NCBI GenBank assembly: GCA_947493745.1
Contig: CANLSM010000022.1
Coordinates: forward strand, 1 to 58,074
Reading direction: 5' to 3'
From: an uncultured Paracoccaceae bacterium
GTDB lineage: Bacteria > Pseudomonadota > Alphaproteobacteria > Rhodobacterales > Rhodobacteraceae
DNA: 58,074 nucleotides
Shown here: positions 25,256 to 37,783 of the stretch, piece after piece
Position numbering within the stretch: position 1 is the first letter of the stretch
How the letters are laid out: each line of letters opens with the position of its first letter
The notes under the pieces: generated by a model
What the model was told of the DNA's origin: nothing
What the model saw: the letters and a program-made list of their open reading frames with translations, nothing else
Database searches by the model: none
Program-made: the position numbers and the translations under genes

Positions 25256-25645
25256 TCAGTCCCGACCGATTTCCTGGCGGCGCAGCGGCATGCGGTCGAT
25301 GACGCGCGAAATCTCGCGAACCGGCACCGGCGTGGGACGGCGGTATTTGATCTGTCCGTCCTTGCCGATCAGCACGAATGTGAAGTCGCGCGGGCGCAGC
25401 CTGGTGCGCAACGCGCTTTCCGCTTCCGTGTCCACGATCACCACGACATCGCGTTCTTCCAGCGCTTCGGCTTCGGCCTCGATCATGCTGAGTTGCAGCT
25501 TGAGGCGCGGATCCTCGCTGTTGTCGGCAAAGAGCACGATGGGCCGTGCCACCCAGACCAGTTCATCAAGCGTCGGTTGGCTGACATCGGTGGCGGCCGC
25601 GGGCAGGGCCAGCAAAAGAGCGATTGAGGTCAAGATACGGTTCAT
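25256..25645 (-). CDS. DUF4174-type exported protein
   Basis: Encodes 129 residues with a signal peptide (ILTSIALLLALPAAATD). The mature region (ARPIVLFADNSEDPRLKLQ, then RDFTFVLIGKDGQIKYRRP) fits DUF4174, a small periplasmic domain with a thioredoxin-like look and no Cys pair. Function is unknown. It is transcribed opposite to its neighbours; the start at 25645 gives the full signal. Confidence 0.75.
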   Translation of the reverse strand: MNRILTSIALLLALPAAATDVSQPTLDELVWVARPIVLFADNSEDPRLKLQLSMIEAEAEALEERDVVVIVDTEAESALRTRLRPRDFTFVLIGKDGQIKYRRPTPVPVREISRVIDRMPLRRQEIGRD

Positions 25646-25732
25646 TGAAGTCTCCTTGACCTTAGATAGGCGCGAACGGCGCGCAGACCAGATCATCAGG
25701 CCTACAAAACACCGAATGCAGGAGGTCTGTCC

Positions 25733-26617
25733 ATGACCGAATTTCTGAACATTCCCCGGAAGCGTCCACTGGGCCCGTTCGAGGTCGGTACATTGGCCTA
25801 CGGCTGCTGGCGGCTGGCCGCCTCTGCGAGAGGCGAGGTGGAGACCAAGATCGAGACCGCGCTCGACATCGGTGCCAACCTGATCGACACGGCCGATATC
25901 TACGGTTATCCCGATTTTGGGCAGGCCGAGCAGATACTGGGCGACCTTCTGGCCGGCAAGGCGGGCCTGCGCGAGCGGATGGTGCTCGTGACCAAGGGCG
26001 GTATCCAGCCGCCAATCCCCTATGACAGCCGGACAACATATCTGATTGGCGCGGCAGAGGCGTCGCTGAGGCGGCTGCGCACGGACCGGGTCGATCTCTA
26101 CCTGATCCATCGGCCCGATCTTCTTGCCGCACATGCGGACGTGGCCGAGGCGCTGACACGTCTGCGTGATCAGGGCAAGATCCGCGAGGCCGGGGTCTCG
26201 AACTACACCGTTGCGCAGACCCGGGCGCTGCAATCGATGCTGGATTTTCCGCTTTTGGCGATCCAGCCCGAGATATCGCCACTTTGCGTGGATGCGCTGA
26301 CGGACGGCATGCTTGATCTGGCGCAGGAGATGGGGCTGACACCCATGGCCTGGTCGCCGCTGGCAGGGGGCGCGCTGATGGCGGAGCACCCGAAAGACCC
26401 GCGTGTGGCTGCCGTGGCGGAAGCACTTGATGAGATCGGCCCTCGTGATGCCGCCGCATTTGCCTGGCTGATGGCCCATCCGGCCGGAAGTATCCCGATT
26501 ATCGGCTCACAGTCGGCCGAACGCATTCGCGCCGCCGCTGCCGCCCATGACATCCAGATGACCCGTCGCCAATGGTATGCCGTCCTGGAGGCGGCTCTTG
26601 GCACGAAAATGCCCTGA
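25733..26617 (+). CDS. Aldo/keto reductase
   Basis: Encodes 294 residues in the TIM-barrel aldo/keto reductase family. The catalytic set is visible: Asp and Tyr in [18 protein letters not shown], Lys in LVTKGG, and His in YLIHRPD. The NADPH-binding end is [20 protein letters not shown]. Members reduce aldehydes and ketones; the substrate is not predictable. The gene ends 13 bases before the methylmalonyl-CoA mutase gene in the same direction, so the two are probably co-transcribed. Confidence 0.9.
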   Translation: MTEFLNIPRKRPLGPFEVGTLAYGCWRLAASARGEVETKIETALDIGANLIDTADIYGYPDFGQAEQILGDLLAGKAGLRERMVLVTKGGIQPPIPYDSRTTYLIGAAEASLRRLRTDRVDLYLIHRPDLLAAHADVAEALTRLRDQGKIREAGVSNYTVAQTRALQSMLDFPLLAIQPEISPLCVDALTDGMLDLAQEMGLTPMAWSPLAGGALMAEHPKDPRVAAVAEALDEIGPRDAAAFAWLMAHPAGSIPIIGSQSAERIRAAAAAHDIQMTRRQWYAVLEAALGTKMP

Positions 26618-26630
26618 GAGGACCCGACAC

Positions 26631-28763
<2,133 letters not shown>

Positions 28764-28765
28764 CC

Positions 28766-29992
28766 TCAGTGGAGGAGAAGGGCGATCTCGGTTGCCTTCA
28801 GGACCGGACGGGCGGTGGGGCCATAGCCATGCGCGCCGCTGTCCAGTTCCGGGAACAATGCGAGAAGCTCGTCGCGGGCCGCCCTTGGGACGCCGTGCAG
28901 GGCATTCGCGTCCGGGTGGAAGCTTTCGGTCAGCGCGCCGTCGGAATAGATCAGCTCATGCTGATCAAAAAGGACGTGGAAGTATGTGACATCGCCGCCG
29001 AGGCTTTGCCAGACCCGATCCCCGTCGATCAGCGCGCGGGCTGCAACCAGTGCCTCGGCTGTGCCGAACATCATCTCGGTCTGCGCACCGGTCAGAACCA
29101 TGCGGTGCTCGGGCGAGACGGAAAGAACCTTGTTATTGCCCAGAACGCCCTTTGCGAATGAGACGGGGGCAAAACGGGCATCCGCGGGAACCGTACGTTC
29201 GCCGATCCAGCGGACCGGCTGCAGGCCGTGATCACGGGTAACAACCAGATCGCCGACATTGAGATTCTCGACCAGCACCTCGCCCCGGTCCGTGCGCACC
29301 CGCGTGCCCTTGGTCAGGCAGGGGATGACGACGGGGACGGTGTCAAAGGTGATATCGGAGATCTCGACACGCTGATCGCCGGTGCTCAGGTTGTCATAAT
29401 CGATCTCCAAACGGCTGATGGGCCCGGCGATGGTCACCTGAACCGCGCCATCCGCGCTGGTGGGCGCAACATTGCCGCCGGAGGTTGCCGTCACTTCGCC
29501 GGTGGTGGCGTTGACTGTGAGATTTGCGCCTACATTCGTGAAGGAAACCGCGCTGAAAGGCAGCTGGTTGCCGTCCACATCAAAGGCGATGATGCGAACC
29601 TGGTCGATCCATGAGGCCCGGTCGAGATCCGAGATCCAGAAACTGACATTCTGCGCCGCGTTCTGATAAAGCGCCGCATCCTGTGTGTCGAAATCGAGCG
29701 CAAGAGTGACGGTGTTGGTGTCGCCCGATCCCGAACTGCCGCTGCCGGTCCCGCCGGCATTGTCAAGTTCCAGCGCGCTGTTCGACGAACTGCCGTCGTA
29801 GTTGCCGCTTGTATTGACCTCGCCTGAGTCGATGCCTCCGCTGAGAACATCGCTCGGGCCGACATTGCCATCCTGAACCAGAGTGGCCGTTACGGTCATC
29901 GTTCCGGTATCGTGCTCGACACCCGAACCAAAGTCCGCGGCCTGTGAACCTTCACCGCCAAAATTAGACCAGACCAGCATTTCAGTTGGCAT
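28766..29992 (-). CDS. Hint-domain (hedgehog/intein-like) protein
   Basis: Encodes 408 residues. The C-terminal part is a Hint domain: it begins with VIPCLTKGTRVRTDRGEVLV and contains VENLNVGDLVVTRDHGLQPV, VSPEHRMVLTG and FHVLFDQHELIYSDG. In these domains the first Cys can attack the preceding peptide bond. The N-terminal 220 residues are Gly/Ser/Asp-rich and beta-predicted (a repeat-free adhesin-like or jelly-roll-like region), with no signal peptide. Such Rhodobacterales proteins are often exported by type I systems, but I see no transporter gene nearby. The C-terminus ends in hydrophobic residues (ATEIALLLH). Confidence 0.85.
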   Translation of the reverse strand: MPTEMLVWSNFGGEGSQAADFGSGVEHDTGTMTVTATLVQDGNVGPSDVLSGGIDSGEVNTSGNYDGSSSNSALELDNAGGTGSGSSGSGDTNTVTLALDFDTQDAALYQNAAQNVSFWISDLDRASWIDQVRIIAFDVDGNQLPFSAVSFTNVGANLTVNATTGEVTATSGGNVAPTSADGAVQVTIAGPISRLEIDYDNLSTGDQRVEISDITFDTVPVVIPCLTKGTRVRTDRGEVLVENLNVGDLVVTRDHGLQPVRWIGERTVPADARFAPVSFAKGVLGNNKVLSVSPEHRMVLTGAQTEMMFGTAEALVAARALIDGDRVWQSLGGDVTYFHVLFDQHELIYSDGALTESFHPDANALHGVPRAARDELLALFPELDSGAHGYGPTARPVLKATEIALLLH

Positions 29993-30179
29993 GGATTTCT
30001 CCTACTCGAATCCTCGATACAGCGGGGTTCTAGCCCCGACTCCTGAAAAGACCGTTTAGCAAACTCAGTCTTCTAGGCAACAATTTCCGCCCACAGGGGC
30101 CTAGATGTGTTGGAAATATGACAGTTTGATGGCTCACAACGCTCCAATTAACTGTAATTACTTCGTATTTGGAGGGTGA

Positions 30180-30269
30180 GCCTTCGGCAGGTCGCCCTTA
30201 GGATGTGCCGCGCAGGACCGATTGCACCGATGGCTGACGACGGGCCCGCAGCGGGCTGTCGGCGAAGGC
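30180..30269 (+). other. Candidate structured leader ahead of maeB
   Basis: This belongs to a 396-base spacer between the divergent Hint and maeB genes (29993-30388) that holds no gene. GCCTTCG (30180-30186) pairs perfectly with CGAAGGC (30263-30269) and encloses a second strong hairpin at 30238-30261 (CGAC-GGCCCG with CGGGCTGTCG, one bulge). The fold is compatible with a structured 5' leader RNA, although no known riboswitch class is recognised. The remaining spacer shows a possible promoter AT-rich stretch near 30360 and nothing else. Confidence 0.3.
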
Positions 30270-30388
30270 AAACGACGCCCGCCCCCGCTCAAATTCAGGA
30301 TGATCACATGGCTCGCAGGCTATTCCGGCGCGCAAATAACCATGCTACGGTTTTGGCGAGCGCATAGAAAAATATAAGGAAACGCCCC

Positions 30389-32668
30389 TTGTCCGCAGAT
30401 AACTCCACCTCCAATCGTCAAGCAGCACTGGACTATCACGAGTTTCCGAGATCGGGAAAGCTTGAGGTCCGGGCGACCAAGCCGCTGGCCAATGGCCGTG
30501 ACCTCGCGCGGGCCTATTCTCCGGGCGTGGCGGAGGCCTGCCTTGAGATCAAGGCCAATCCGGCCGACGCGGCGCGCTACACCAGCCGGGCGAACCTCGT
30601 GGCGGTCGTCTCGAACGGGTCGGCGGTGCTTGGCCTTGGCAACATCGGGGCATTGGCGTCCAAGCCTGTGATGGAAGGCAAGGCGGTGCTGTTCAAGAAG
30701 TTCGCCAATATCGATTGTTTCGACATCGAGGTGAACGAATCCGATCCCGAGAAGCTGGCCGATATCGTGACAGCCCTTGAGCCAACCTTCGGTGCGATCA
30801 ATCTTGAGGACATCAAGGCACCCGATTGTTTCATTGTCGAGAAACTCTGCCGCGAGCGGATGAACATCCCCGTTTTCCATGATGATCAACATGGCACGGC
30901 GATTGTCGTGGGGGCTGCCGCGCGCAACGCCCTTTTGCTGGTAAAAAAGGAATTTGCGGACATCAAGGTCGTCTCGACCGGTGGGGGCGCGGCGGGCATT
31001 GCGTGCCTCAACATGTTGCTCAAGCTCGGTGTGAAGCGCGAGAATGTCTGGCTCTGCGATATCGCAGGTCTCGTCTATGAGGGCCGGGAAGAGGAGATGA
31101 CACCTCAAAAGGCCGAGTTCGCGCAGGCCAGTGATCTTCGCACGCTTGATGATGTGATTGACGGAGCGGATCTGTTTCTTGGCCTCTCGGGTGCGGGCGT
31201 CCTGACCAAGGCGATGGTCGGCAAGATGGTCGAGGAGCCGATCATCCTTGCGCTGGCCAATCCCAACCCGGAGATCATGCCCGATGAGGCGCGCGAGGTC
31301 CGGCCCAATGCGATCATTGCCACCGGCCGCTCGGATTTTCCCAATCAGGTCAATAACGTGTTGTGCTTTCCTTTCATCTTTCGCGGCGCGCTCGATGTGG
31401 GGGCGACCGAGATCAATGACGCGATGGAAATCAGTTGTGTGGAGGGCATCGCCAAGCTTGCCCGCGCCACGTCCAGCGCCGAGGCGGCGGCGGCCTATCA
31501 GGGCGAAAGCATGGTCTTTGGGCGTGACTACCTGATCCCCAAACCGTTTGATCCGCGCCTTCTGGCGATTGTCGCGGGCTCGGTCGCGGAGGCTGCGATG
31601 AAAAGCGGCGTGGCTGCCCGTCCGGTGGACGATCTCACCGCGTATCGGGAGGAATTGGATCGCTCGGTCTTTCGCACGGCCTTCATCATGCGCCCGGTTT
31701 TCGAGGCCGCCCGCTCGGCCCATCGGCGCATCGTCTTTGCGGAAGGCGAGGATGAGCGGGTGCTGCGTGCAGCCCATGCCATGCTGGAGGAGACCCATGA
31801 CCGCCCGATCCTGATCGGCAGGCCCGAGGTGATTGACCGCAGGCTGGAGCGGGCCGGGGTCGAGCTGCGCCCGGGCACGGACTTTGAACTTGTGAACCCG
31901 GAAAACGATCCGCGCTTCCGTGACTATTGGGAGAGCTACCACCGCCTGATGTGCAGACGCGGCGTGACGCCCGATCTCGCCAAGGCGATCCTGCGCACCA
32001 ACACCACGGCGATTGCCGGTGTGATGGTGCATCGTGGCGAGGCTGACAGCCTGATCTGCGGCAGTTTCGGGCAGTTCCTGTGGCACCTTAAATACGTCAA
32101 CGAGATCCTCGGCCCGGATGATCTGCACCCGGTCGGCGCGCTGTCGCTGATGATCCAGGAGACCGGGCAGATTTTCATAGCCGATACGCAGGTCCATGCG
32201 GAGCCGACCTCGGAGCAGCTTGCCGAGATTGTCGTGGCTTGCGCCCGGCACGCGCGGCGGTTCGGGATCGAGCCCAAAATCGCGCTCTGCTCGCACTCGC
32301 AATTCGGCAATCTCGACAATGGCAGCGGGCGGCGGATGCGGCGGGCACTCGACATTCTCGACAGCGAACGGCGGGACTTCGTCTATGAGGGTGAGATGCA
32401 CTCGGACGCGGCCCTTGATCCCGAACTGTGTGAGCGCATCTTCCCGGGCAGCCGGTTGAACGGTCCTGCCAATGTGCTGGTCTTCGCCAACACCGACGCG
32501 GCCAGCGGCGCGCGCAACATCCTCAAGATGCTGGGCGGTGCGCTGGAGGTCGGTCCGATCCTGATGGGCATGGGAAACAAGGCGCATATCGTGACGCCCT
32601 CGATCACCTCGCGCGGGCTGCTCAACACCGCAGCACTCGCCGGTACCCCGGTTGCGATCTATGGCTAG
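30389..32668 (+). CDS. maeB: NADP-dependent malic enzyme with phosphotransacetylase-like domain
   Basis: Encodes 759 residues in the two-part MaeB form. The malic enzyme part (about residues 10-410) shows the substrate site [22 protein letters not shown]-like [28 protein letters not shown] and the NADP-binding [11 protein letters not shown]. The C-terminal half (about 430-759) resembles phosphate acetyltransferase and probably regulates rather than catalyses. It decarboxylates malate to pyruvate with NADPH. The start is TTG at 30389 with AAGGA eight bases upstream; no ATG is close. The next gene starts inside its last codons. Confidence 0.93.
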   Translation: MSADNSTSNRQAALDYHEFPRSGKLEVRATKPLANGRDLARAYSPGVAEACLEIKANPADAARYTSRANLVAVVSNGSAVLGLGNIGALASKPVMEGKAVLFKKFANIDCFDIEVNESDPEKLADIVTALEPTFGAINLEDIKAPDCFIVEKLCRERMNIPVFHDDQHGTAIVVGAAARNALLLVKKEFADIKVVSTGGGAAGIACLNMLLKLGVKRENVWLCDIAGLVYEGREEEMTPQKAEFAQASDLRTLDDVIDGADLFLGLSGAGVLTKAMVGKMVEEPIILALANPNPEIMPDEAREVRPNAIIATGRSDFPNQVNNVLCFPFIFRGALDVGATEINDAMEISCVEGIAKLARATSSAEAAAAYQGESMVFGRDYLIPKPFDPRLLAIVAGSVAEAAMKSGVAARPVDDLTAYREELDRSVFRTAFIMRPVFEAARSAHRRIVFAEGEDERVLRAAHAMLEETHDRPILIGRPEVIDRRLERAGVELRPGTDFELVNPENDPRFRDYWESYHRLMCRRGVTPDLAKAILRTNTTAIAGVMVHRGEADSLICGSFGQFLWHLKYVNEILGPDDLHPVGALSLMIQETGQIFIADTQVHAEPTSEQLAEIVVACARHARRFGIEPKIALCSHSQFGNLDNGSGRRMRRALDILDSERRDFVYEGEMHSDAALDPELCERIFPGSRLNGPANVLVFANTDAASGARNILKMLGGALEVGPILMGMGNKAHIVTPSITSRGLLNTAALAGTPVAIYG

Positions 32669-33029
32669 GCTCGCGATCCTTCTTTGCCTGCTGGCGGGAA
32701 TGGCACAGGCCCAGAACCGCCAGCCGATCTCGATCTCGCTGCTGGAATGCCACGTGATCTACGAGGAGATTGGCAACCTGTCTGCTGCCCGCAATCGTGG
32801 TACCGACCGGGACCTGGTTCAGGGGGCCGCGCGGGCCTTCCTGGAGGCTGCTCATGTTCAGGCCTCTGACGAGGGACACACGGACACCCGCGCCTGGGCT
32901 GGCGAGCATTATCCCGGATTGCACGAGAAATGGGATGGCCGATTTTCCGAGCTCCTGACATTTGCCGAGAACAAGGACTGGATCGACTATTGCAAGGCGC
33001 TCGGCAGGTCGCGCGGCGTGATCGAATGA
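32661..33029 (+). CDS. Small exported hypothetical protein
   Basis: Encodes 122 residues with a signal peptide (LAILLCLLAGMAQA). The mature protein contains two Cys (LLECHVIYEE and WIDYCKALG) that may form a disulfide. I do not recognise the family. The ATG lies eight bases before the end of maeB, so its translation is coupled to malic enzyme; its own stop overlaps the next start (ATGA). Confidence 0.65.
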   Translation: MARLAILLCLLAGMAQAQNRQPISISLLECHVIYEEIGNLSAARNRGTDRDLVQGAARAFLEAAHVQASDEGHTDTRAWAGEHYPGLHEKWDGRFSELLTFAENKDWIDYCKALGRSRGVIE

Positions 33030-33430
33030 TGCGGGGAGGCTGTCTTTGCGGTACCATCCGGTGGGAGGCAAACGGCCCGGTCCGCTGGGCCTGTTTCTGT
33101 CATTGCGAAAGCTGTCGGCGGCAATGCGCGGCACCTGTTACGGCTTTCTTCGGGATGGCGGACGAGCACTGGCGCTGGAGTGGTGCCGAACCTGCGGTCT
33201 ATGCATCCGCCCCTGACGTCAAACGGTACTTCTGTGCTACCTGCGGTACACCGATGGCCTATGCGGCGGGACGTTTCCCGGGAGAGACGCATTTCTACCT
33301 TGCCGCCCTTGACGGGGCGGCTGATTTCGAGCCTGAGTTTCATGTACATAGCTGTGAAAAAGTTCCGTGGCTGAAGATCGCGGATGATCTGCCGAAATAC
33401 CCCGGCTCGGCGGATGAGGGAGGAGCCTGA
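33026..33430 (+). CDS. GFA family zinc protein (glutathione-dependent formaldehyde-activating type)
   Basis: Encodes 134 residues in the GFA/Mss4-like fold. Zinc-binding Cys residues are arranged as CLCG, CFCHCESCRR and YFCATCGTPM, the last being the family signature. GFA enzymes join formaldehyde and glutathione, but most family members have other or unknown substrates. The start overlaps the preceding stop, and prpE begins three bases after its end, making an operon with it. Confidence 0.88.
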   Translation: MMRGGCLCGTIRWEANGPVRWACFCHCESCRRQCAAPVTAFFGMADEHWRWSGAEPAVYASAPDVKRYFCATCGTPMAYAAGRFPGETHFYLAALDGAADFEPEFHVHSCEKVPWLKIADDLPKYPGSADEGGA

Positions 33431-33433
33431 GAA

Positions 33434-35323
33434 ATGAAGTACGCGGATGTCTACCAGAGCTGGCGGTCGGATCCGGAGGCTTTCTGGTTGAAAGCGGCCG
33501 AGGCGGTGGACTGGACCAGAAAGCCCGCCAAGGCGCTGAATGACAGCCGCGCACCGTTCTATGAATGGTTCGGCGATGGCGAGATGAACACCTGCTGGAA
33601 TGCCGTGGACCGCCATGTCGAAGCAGGTCACGGCGACCGGGTTGCGATCATCTATGATAGCCCCGTCACCGGGGCGAAACGCAAGACCACTTATGCAGAG
33701 TTACTCGACCAGACGTCCCGGCTCGCCGGGGCCTTGCAGGGCCGGGGTGTCGCACGTGGTGACCGCGTGATCATCTATATGCCGATGGTGCCCGAGGCTA
33801 TTGTCGCGATGCTGGCCTGCGCGCGGATCGGGGCCATTCATTCGGTTGTCTTCGGAGGCTTTGCCGCGCATGAACTCGCGGTGCGGATCGACGATGCCAA
33901 GCCCAGGGCGATCATCGCGGGCTCCTGCGGGATCGAGCCGGGCCGGGTCGTGGAATACAAGCCGCTTCTGGACGGTGCCATCGAGCAGGCCGCTCACAAG
34001 CCCGATTTCTGCCTGATCCTGCAGCGTGACGAGAAACGCGCCGATCTGATTGACGGACGCGACTTCGACATGGCCGATGCGATGGCCGGGGCGACCCCCG
34101 CGCCTTGCGTGCCGATAGGCGGCGCGGATCCGCTTTACATCCTTTACACATCCGGTACCACGGGCCAGCCCAAGGGCGTGGTCCGACCCTCCGGCGGCCA
34201 TGCAGTCGCGCTCGCCTGGACGATGAAGCATATCTACGACATCGATCCGGGTGATGTCTTCTGGGCGGCCTCCGATGTCGGATGGGTCGTGGGGCATTCC
34301 TATATCTGCTATGCGCCGCTTCTGATCGGCTGCACCACGCTGGTCTTCGAGGGCAAGCCGGTCGGCACGCCGGATGCGGGCACTTTCTGGCGGGTGATCC
34401 AGGAACACGGGGTCAAGAGCCTCTTCACCGCTCCGACAGCGTTTCGCGCGATCAAACGCGAGGATCCCGAGGGCAAGCTGGTGGGGGAGTATGATCTGAG
34501 TTGCCTGCAGAGCCTCTTTCTCGCAGGCGAGCGTGCGGATCCCGATACGATCGAATGGGCGCAGGCCCAGCTTGGCGTGCCGGTGATCGATCACTGGTGG
34601 CAGACCGAGACGGGGTACGCGATTGTCGCGAACCCACTGGGGATCGAGATGCTTCCCGTGAAGATCGGCTCGCCAACCGTGGCGATGCCGGGATATGACG
34701 TCCAGATTCTGGATGAGACCGGCCATCCAATGCCGCCCGGAGAGCTTGGCGCGGTCGCCGTGAAGCTTCCGCTGCCACCCGGAACACTGCCGACGCTCTG
34801 GAATGCCGAGGACCGCTTCAGGTCGTCCTATCTGACCACGTTTCCGGGATATTACGAGACCGGCGATGCGGGCGTGATCGACGAGGATGGCTATCTCAAG
34901 ATCATGGCGCGCACCGATGATGTGATCAACGTGGCCGGGCACAGGCTGTCCACCGGTGCGATGGAGGAGGTGCTCGGCAGTCTGCCGGAGGTCGCCGAAT
35001 GCGCGGTGATCGGCGTGAGCGATCCGTTGAAGGGGCAGTTGCCGCTTGGGTTTCTCTGCCTCAATGCGGGAACCGAGAAGCCGTCCGATGAGGTGGTGAA
35101 AGACGCGGTCAAACATGTGCGCGCGCAGATCGGACCGGTGGCGGCTTTCAAGCTTGCCTGCGTGGTTGACAGGCTGCCCAAAACCCGCTCGGGCAAGATC
35201 CTGCGCGGCACGATGGTCAAGATCGCCGATGGTGAGACGTTCAAGATGCCGGCGACAATCGACGACCCGGCCATTCTGGATGAAATCAGGACAGCTCTGC
35301 AGGGACTTGGCTATGCCAGATGA
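33434..35323 (+). CDS. prpE: Propionyl-CoA synthetase
   Basis: Encodes 629 residues, of acyl-CoA synthetase length. Motifs are complete: MKYADVYQSWRSDPEAFW at the start (PrpE-like ACAS_N), the AMP-binding P-loop YTSGTTGQPKGV near residue 240, DVGWVVGHSY, WWQTETGYAIV and the acylation-sensitive Lys in RSGKILRG near residue 588. It activates propionate (and perhaps acetate) to CoA esters. It feeds the pcc/mutase pathway encoded about 12-15 kb upstream. cdd starts within its last codons. Confidence 0.92.
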   Translation: MKYADVYQSWRSDPEAFWLKAAEAVDWTRKPAKALNDSRAPFYEWFGDGEMNTCWNAVDRHVEAGHGDRVAIIYDSPVTGAKRKTTYAELLDQTSRLAGALQGRGVARGDRVIIYMPMVPEAIVAMLACARIGAIHSVVFGGFAAHELAVRIDDAKPRAIIAGSCGIEPGRVVEYKPLLDGAIEQAAHKPDFCLILQRDEKRADLIDGRDFDMADAMAGATPAPCVPIGGADPLYILYTSGTTGQPKGVVRPSGGHAVALAWTMKHIYDIDPGDVFWAASDVGWVVGHSYICYAPLLIGCTTLVFEGKPVGTPDAGTFWRVIQEHGVKSLFTAPTAFRAIKREDPEGKLVGEYDLSCLQSLFLAGERADPDTIEWAQAQLGVPVIDHWWQTETGYAIVANPLGIEMLPVKIGSPTVAMPGYDVQILDETGHPMPPGELGAVAVKLPLPPGTLPTLWNAEDRFRSSYLTTFPGYYETGDAGVIDEDGYLKIMARTDDVINVAGHRLSTGAMEEVLGSLPEVAECAVIGVSDPLKGQLPLGFLCLNAGTEKPSDEVVKDAVKHVRAQIGPVAAFKLACVVDRLPKTRSGKILRGTMVKIADGETFKMPATIDDPAILDEIRTALQGLGYAR

Positions 35324-35714
35324 GACCGACCTTTTCGAGGCCGCGCGGGCGGCCCGCGAGAACGCCTATGCGCCTCACTCCGGCTTCAAGGTCGGTGCGG
35401 CCCTGAGAACGCCATCGGGTCAGGTCTATGTCGGTTGCAATGTCGAGAATATCGCCTATCCCGAAGGCACCTGCGCGGAGGCCGGGGCCATTGCAGCCAT
35501 GGCGGCTGCCGGTGAGTATGCGATTGCCGAGATGACGGTGATTGCCGACAGCCCGGTCCCGATTACGCCTTGCGGCGGATGTCGTCAGAAGATAGCCGAG
35601 TTCAGCTCGGCGGATGTGGTCGTGTCGCTTGCGAACCTGCAAGGCCCCGTCACATCTCTGAGCGTTGCCGAACTCTTGCCCGGCGCCTTCGGCCCGGATC
35701 ATATGGAGCCCTGA
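35313..35714 (+). CDS. cdd: Cytidine deaminase
   Basis: Encodes 133 residues, the small homotetrameric form. The zinc site is TCAEAGAI together with PCGGCRQ, and the substrate segment is GCNVENIAYPEG. It deaminates cytidine and deoxycytidine. The ATG at 35313 overlaps the prpE stop by 11 bases. The next gene follows without a gap, so it opens the nucleoside operon, although it may be transcribed from the prpE promoter. Confidence 0.93.
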   Translation: MPDETDLFEAARAARENAYAPHSGFKVGAALRTPSGQVYVGCNVENIAYPEGTCAEAGAIAAMAAAGEYAIAEMTVIADSPVPITPCGGCRQKIAEFSSADVVVSLANLQGPVTSLSVAELLPGAFGPDHMEP

Positions 35715-36476
35715 ATGGATAATCTCGTGAAAGCCGCGCGACGTGGTCTGGCCTGTCTCGATCTGACAAATCTGAACGATGACTGCACGCATGAAGACAT
35801 CGATCTTCTCTGCGAGCGGGCGCAGACGCCGCACGGTCCGGTGGCTGCCGTCTGTCTCTGGCCACAGTTTATCTCGCAAGCCAGGACCCGGCTGCATGGA
35901 ACCGGCATTCGGGTGGCGACGGTCGTGAGCTTTCCCGAGGGCGATCATCCGGTTTCCGATGTGATTGCGATGACGGAGAAGGCGGTCGCGAACGGAGCGG
36001 ATGAGATTGATCTCGTCGTTCCCTACAAGGCCCTTATGGAAGGGCATCCCGAGAATATCCCGGCCCGTGTCGCGCGCGTGAAGGAGGCATGCGACGGGGC
36101 CGTTCTCAAGGCGATTCTGGAGACCGGCGTACTTAGTGAACGCGCGCTCATTGCGGAAGCCGCCAAGCTTGCGATCGATGGAGGGGCCGATTTCATCAAG
36201 ACGTCCACCGGCAAGGTTCGGGTCAATGCGACGCCGCAGGCGGTCGAAGCGATGCTTGAGGTGATCAGGACCTCCAAGCTGCCGGTTGGTCTGAAGCCGT
36301 CAGGCGGCGTGAGGACGACCGAGGACGCGAAGCTCTATCTCGACATGTGCGATGCCGCGATGGGGCCGGACTGGGTCAGCCCGACCACTTTCCGCTTCGG
36401 CGCATCGGGTGTTCTGGACGCGCTTCTGGCGACCCTCGAGGGACAGGCCGCCCCGGATACGGGCGACGGTTACTGA
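35715..36476 (+). CDS. deoC: Deoxyribose-phosphate aldolase
   Basis: Encodes 253 residues in the class I aldolase family. The Schiff-base Lys is in [16 protein letters not shown] and the proton-relay Lys in [16 protein letters not shown]. The second Lys region [16 protein letters not shown] is also visible. It cleaves deoxyribose 5-phosphate to glyceraldehyde 3-phosphate and acetaldehyde. The stop overlaps the deoA start (TGATG). Confidence 0.94.
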   Translation: MDNLVKAARRGLACLDLTNLNDDCTHEDIDLLCERAQTPHGPVAAVCLWPQFISQARTRLHGTGIRVATVVSFPEGDHPVSDVIAMTEKAVANGADEIDLVVPYKALMEGHPENIPARVARVKEACDGAVLKAILETGVLSERALIAEAAKLAIDGGADFIKTSTGKVRVNATPQAVEAMLEVIRTSKLPVGLKPSGGVRTTEDAKLYLDMCDAAMGPDWVSPTTFRFGASGVLDALLATLEGQAAPDTGDGY

Positions 36477-37783
36477 TGCTGGCAGCCGAGGTCATCGCCA
36501 CGAAACGGGATGGGAAGGCGCTCTCGGCCGAGCAGATCGATTTCTTCGTCGCGGGCCTGACCGATGGCAGCATATCGGAAGGCCAGGTGGCGGCCATTGC
36601 CATGGCGGTGTTTCTCAACGGCATGAGCACCGATGAGCGCGTGCATCTGACACTGGCCATGCGCGACAGCGGGCAGGTGCTGGCCTGGGATCTGCCAGGG
36701 CCGGTGGTTGACAAGCACTCGACCGGAGGGGTCGGGGATAACGTCTCGCTGATGCTGGCGCCCGCGCTGGCAGCCTGTGGTGTCCATGTCCCGATGATTT
36801 CCGGGCGCGGGCTGGGTCATACGGGCGGCACGCTCGACAAGTTCGACGCCATTCCGGGATACAGGACGCAGCCCGATGTGGCGCTCCTGCGCGAGGTCAC
36901 GCGGGATGTCGGCTGTGCGATCATCGGCCAGACCCCGGACATCGCACCGGCTGACAAGCGCTTCTACGGCATCCGCGATGTCACCGCGACGGTGGAAAGC
37001 ATCGACCTGATCACGGCGTCGATCCTGTCGAAGAAACTGGCCGCCGGGCTGGATGCACTGGTGCTCGACGTGAAATGCGGAACCGGGGCCTTCATGGCGA
37101 CCGAGACGGAGGCCGAGGCGCTGGCGCGCTCATTGACCGAGGTCGCCAACGGGTCAGGGTGCAGAACCTCGGCGCTCGTCACCGATATGAACGAACCGCT
37201 GGCCTCTGCCGCTGGCAATGCGATCGAGATGACAAATGCCATCGAGTTCCTGCGCGGCGACGAGATTGATACCCGGCTCTGGGATATCACCGTCGCGCTG
37301 GGTGGAGAATTGCTGAGGACCTCCGGCATTGCAAAGACCGCCGAGGCCGGCGAGGCGCAGATGACGGATGCCCTGCAATCGGGCAGGGCGGCGGAGAAGT
37401 TCCGGCGGATGGTTCATGCACTTGGCGGACCGCCAGACATTCTTGAGGACTACAAGACCCATCTTGCAGCGGCCCCCGTGATCGAGGAGGTCTATCTGCC
37501 CGTTGAGGGTTTCATCACCGCAATCGACGCGAAATCCCTGGGTTATGCTGTCGTGGAACTGGGCGGCGGGCGTCTGGTGGCAAGCGACAGGATCGATCAC
37601 AGCGTCGGGCTCGACTGGATTGCGGGAGCGGGCCGGCTGGTTGACGCTGAAACGCCTGTTGCGCGTATTCATGCCCGCAAACCCGAGGATGTGGAGCGCG
37701 CCCGCGCGCGGCTTCTCGATGCGTTCACCGTGTCGGAAAGGCCGGTCGAGGACCTGCCGCTGATCAAGCAGAGGATCGGCTGA
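36476..37783 (+). CDS. deoA: Thymidine phosphorylase
   Basis: Encodes 435 residues. It carries the phosphorylase signature [20 protein letters not shown], the phosphate-binding [16 protein letters not shown] and the [10 protein letters not shown] loop. It releases thymine and deoxyribose 1-phosphate. The ATG is at 36476, sharing a base with the deoC stop, and the stop shares its last base with the deoB start. Confidence 0.94.
   Translation: MLAAEVIATKRDGKALSAEQIDFFVAGLTDGSISEGQVAAIAMAVFLNGMSTDERVHLTLAMRDSGQVLAWDLPGPVVDKHSTGGVGDNVSLMLAPALAACGVHVPMISGRGLGHTGGTLDKFDAIPGYRTQPDVALLREVTRDVGCAIIGQTPDIAPADKRFYGIRDVTATVESIDLITASILSKKLAAGLDALVLDVKCGTGAFMATETEAEALARSLTEVANGSGCRTSALVTDMNEPLASAAGNAIEMTNAIEFLRGDEIDTRLWDITVALGGELLRTSGIAKTAEAGEAQMTDALQSGRAAEKFRRMVHALGGPPDILEDYKTHLAAAPVIEEVYLPVEGFITAIDAKSLGYAVVELGGGRLVASDRIDHSVGLDWIAGAGRLVDAETPVARIHARKPEDVERARARLLDAFTVSERPVEDLPLIKQRIG

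Noticed and set aside
30320-32587. 755-codon open frame opposite maeB
   Set aside because: Antisense shadow with no motifs; maeB is firmly identified.
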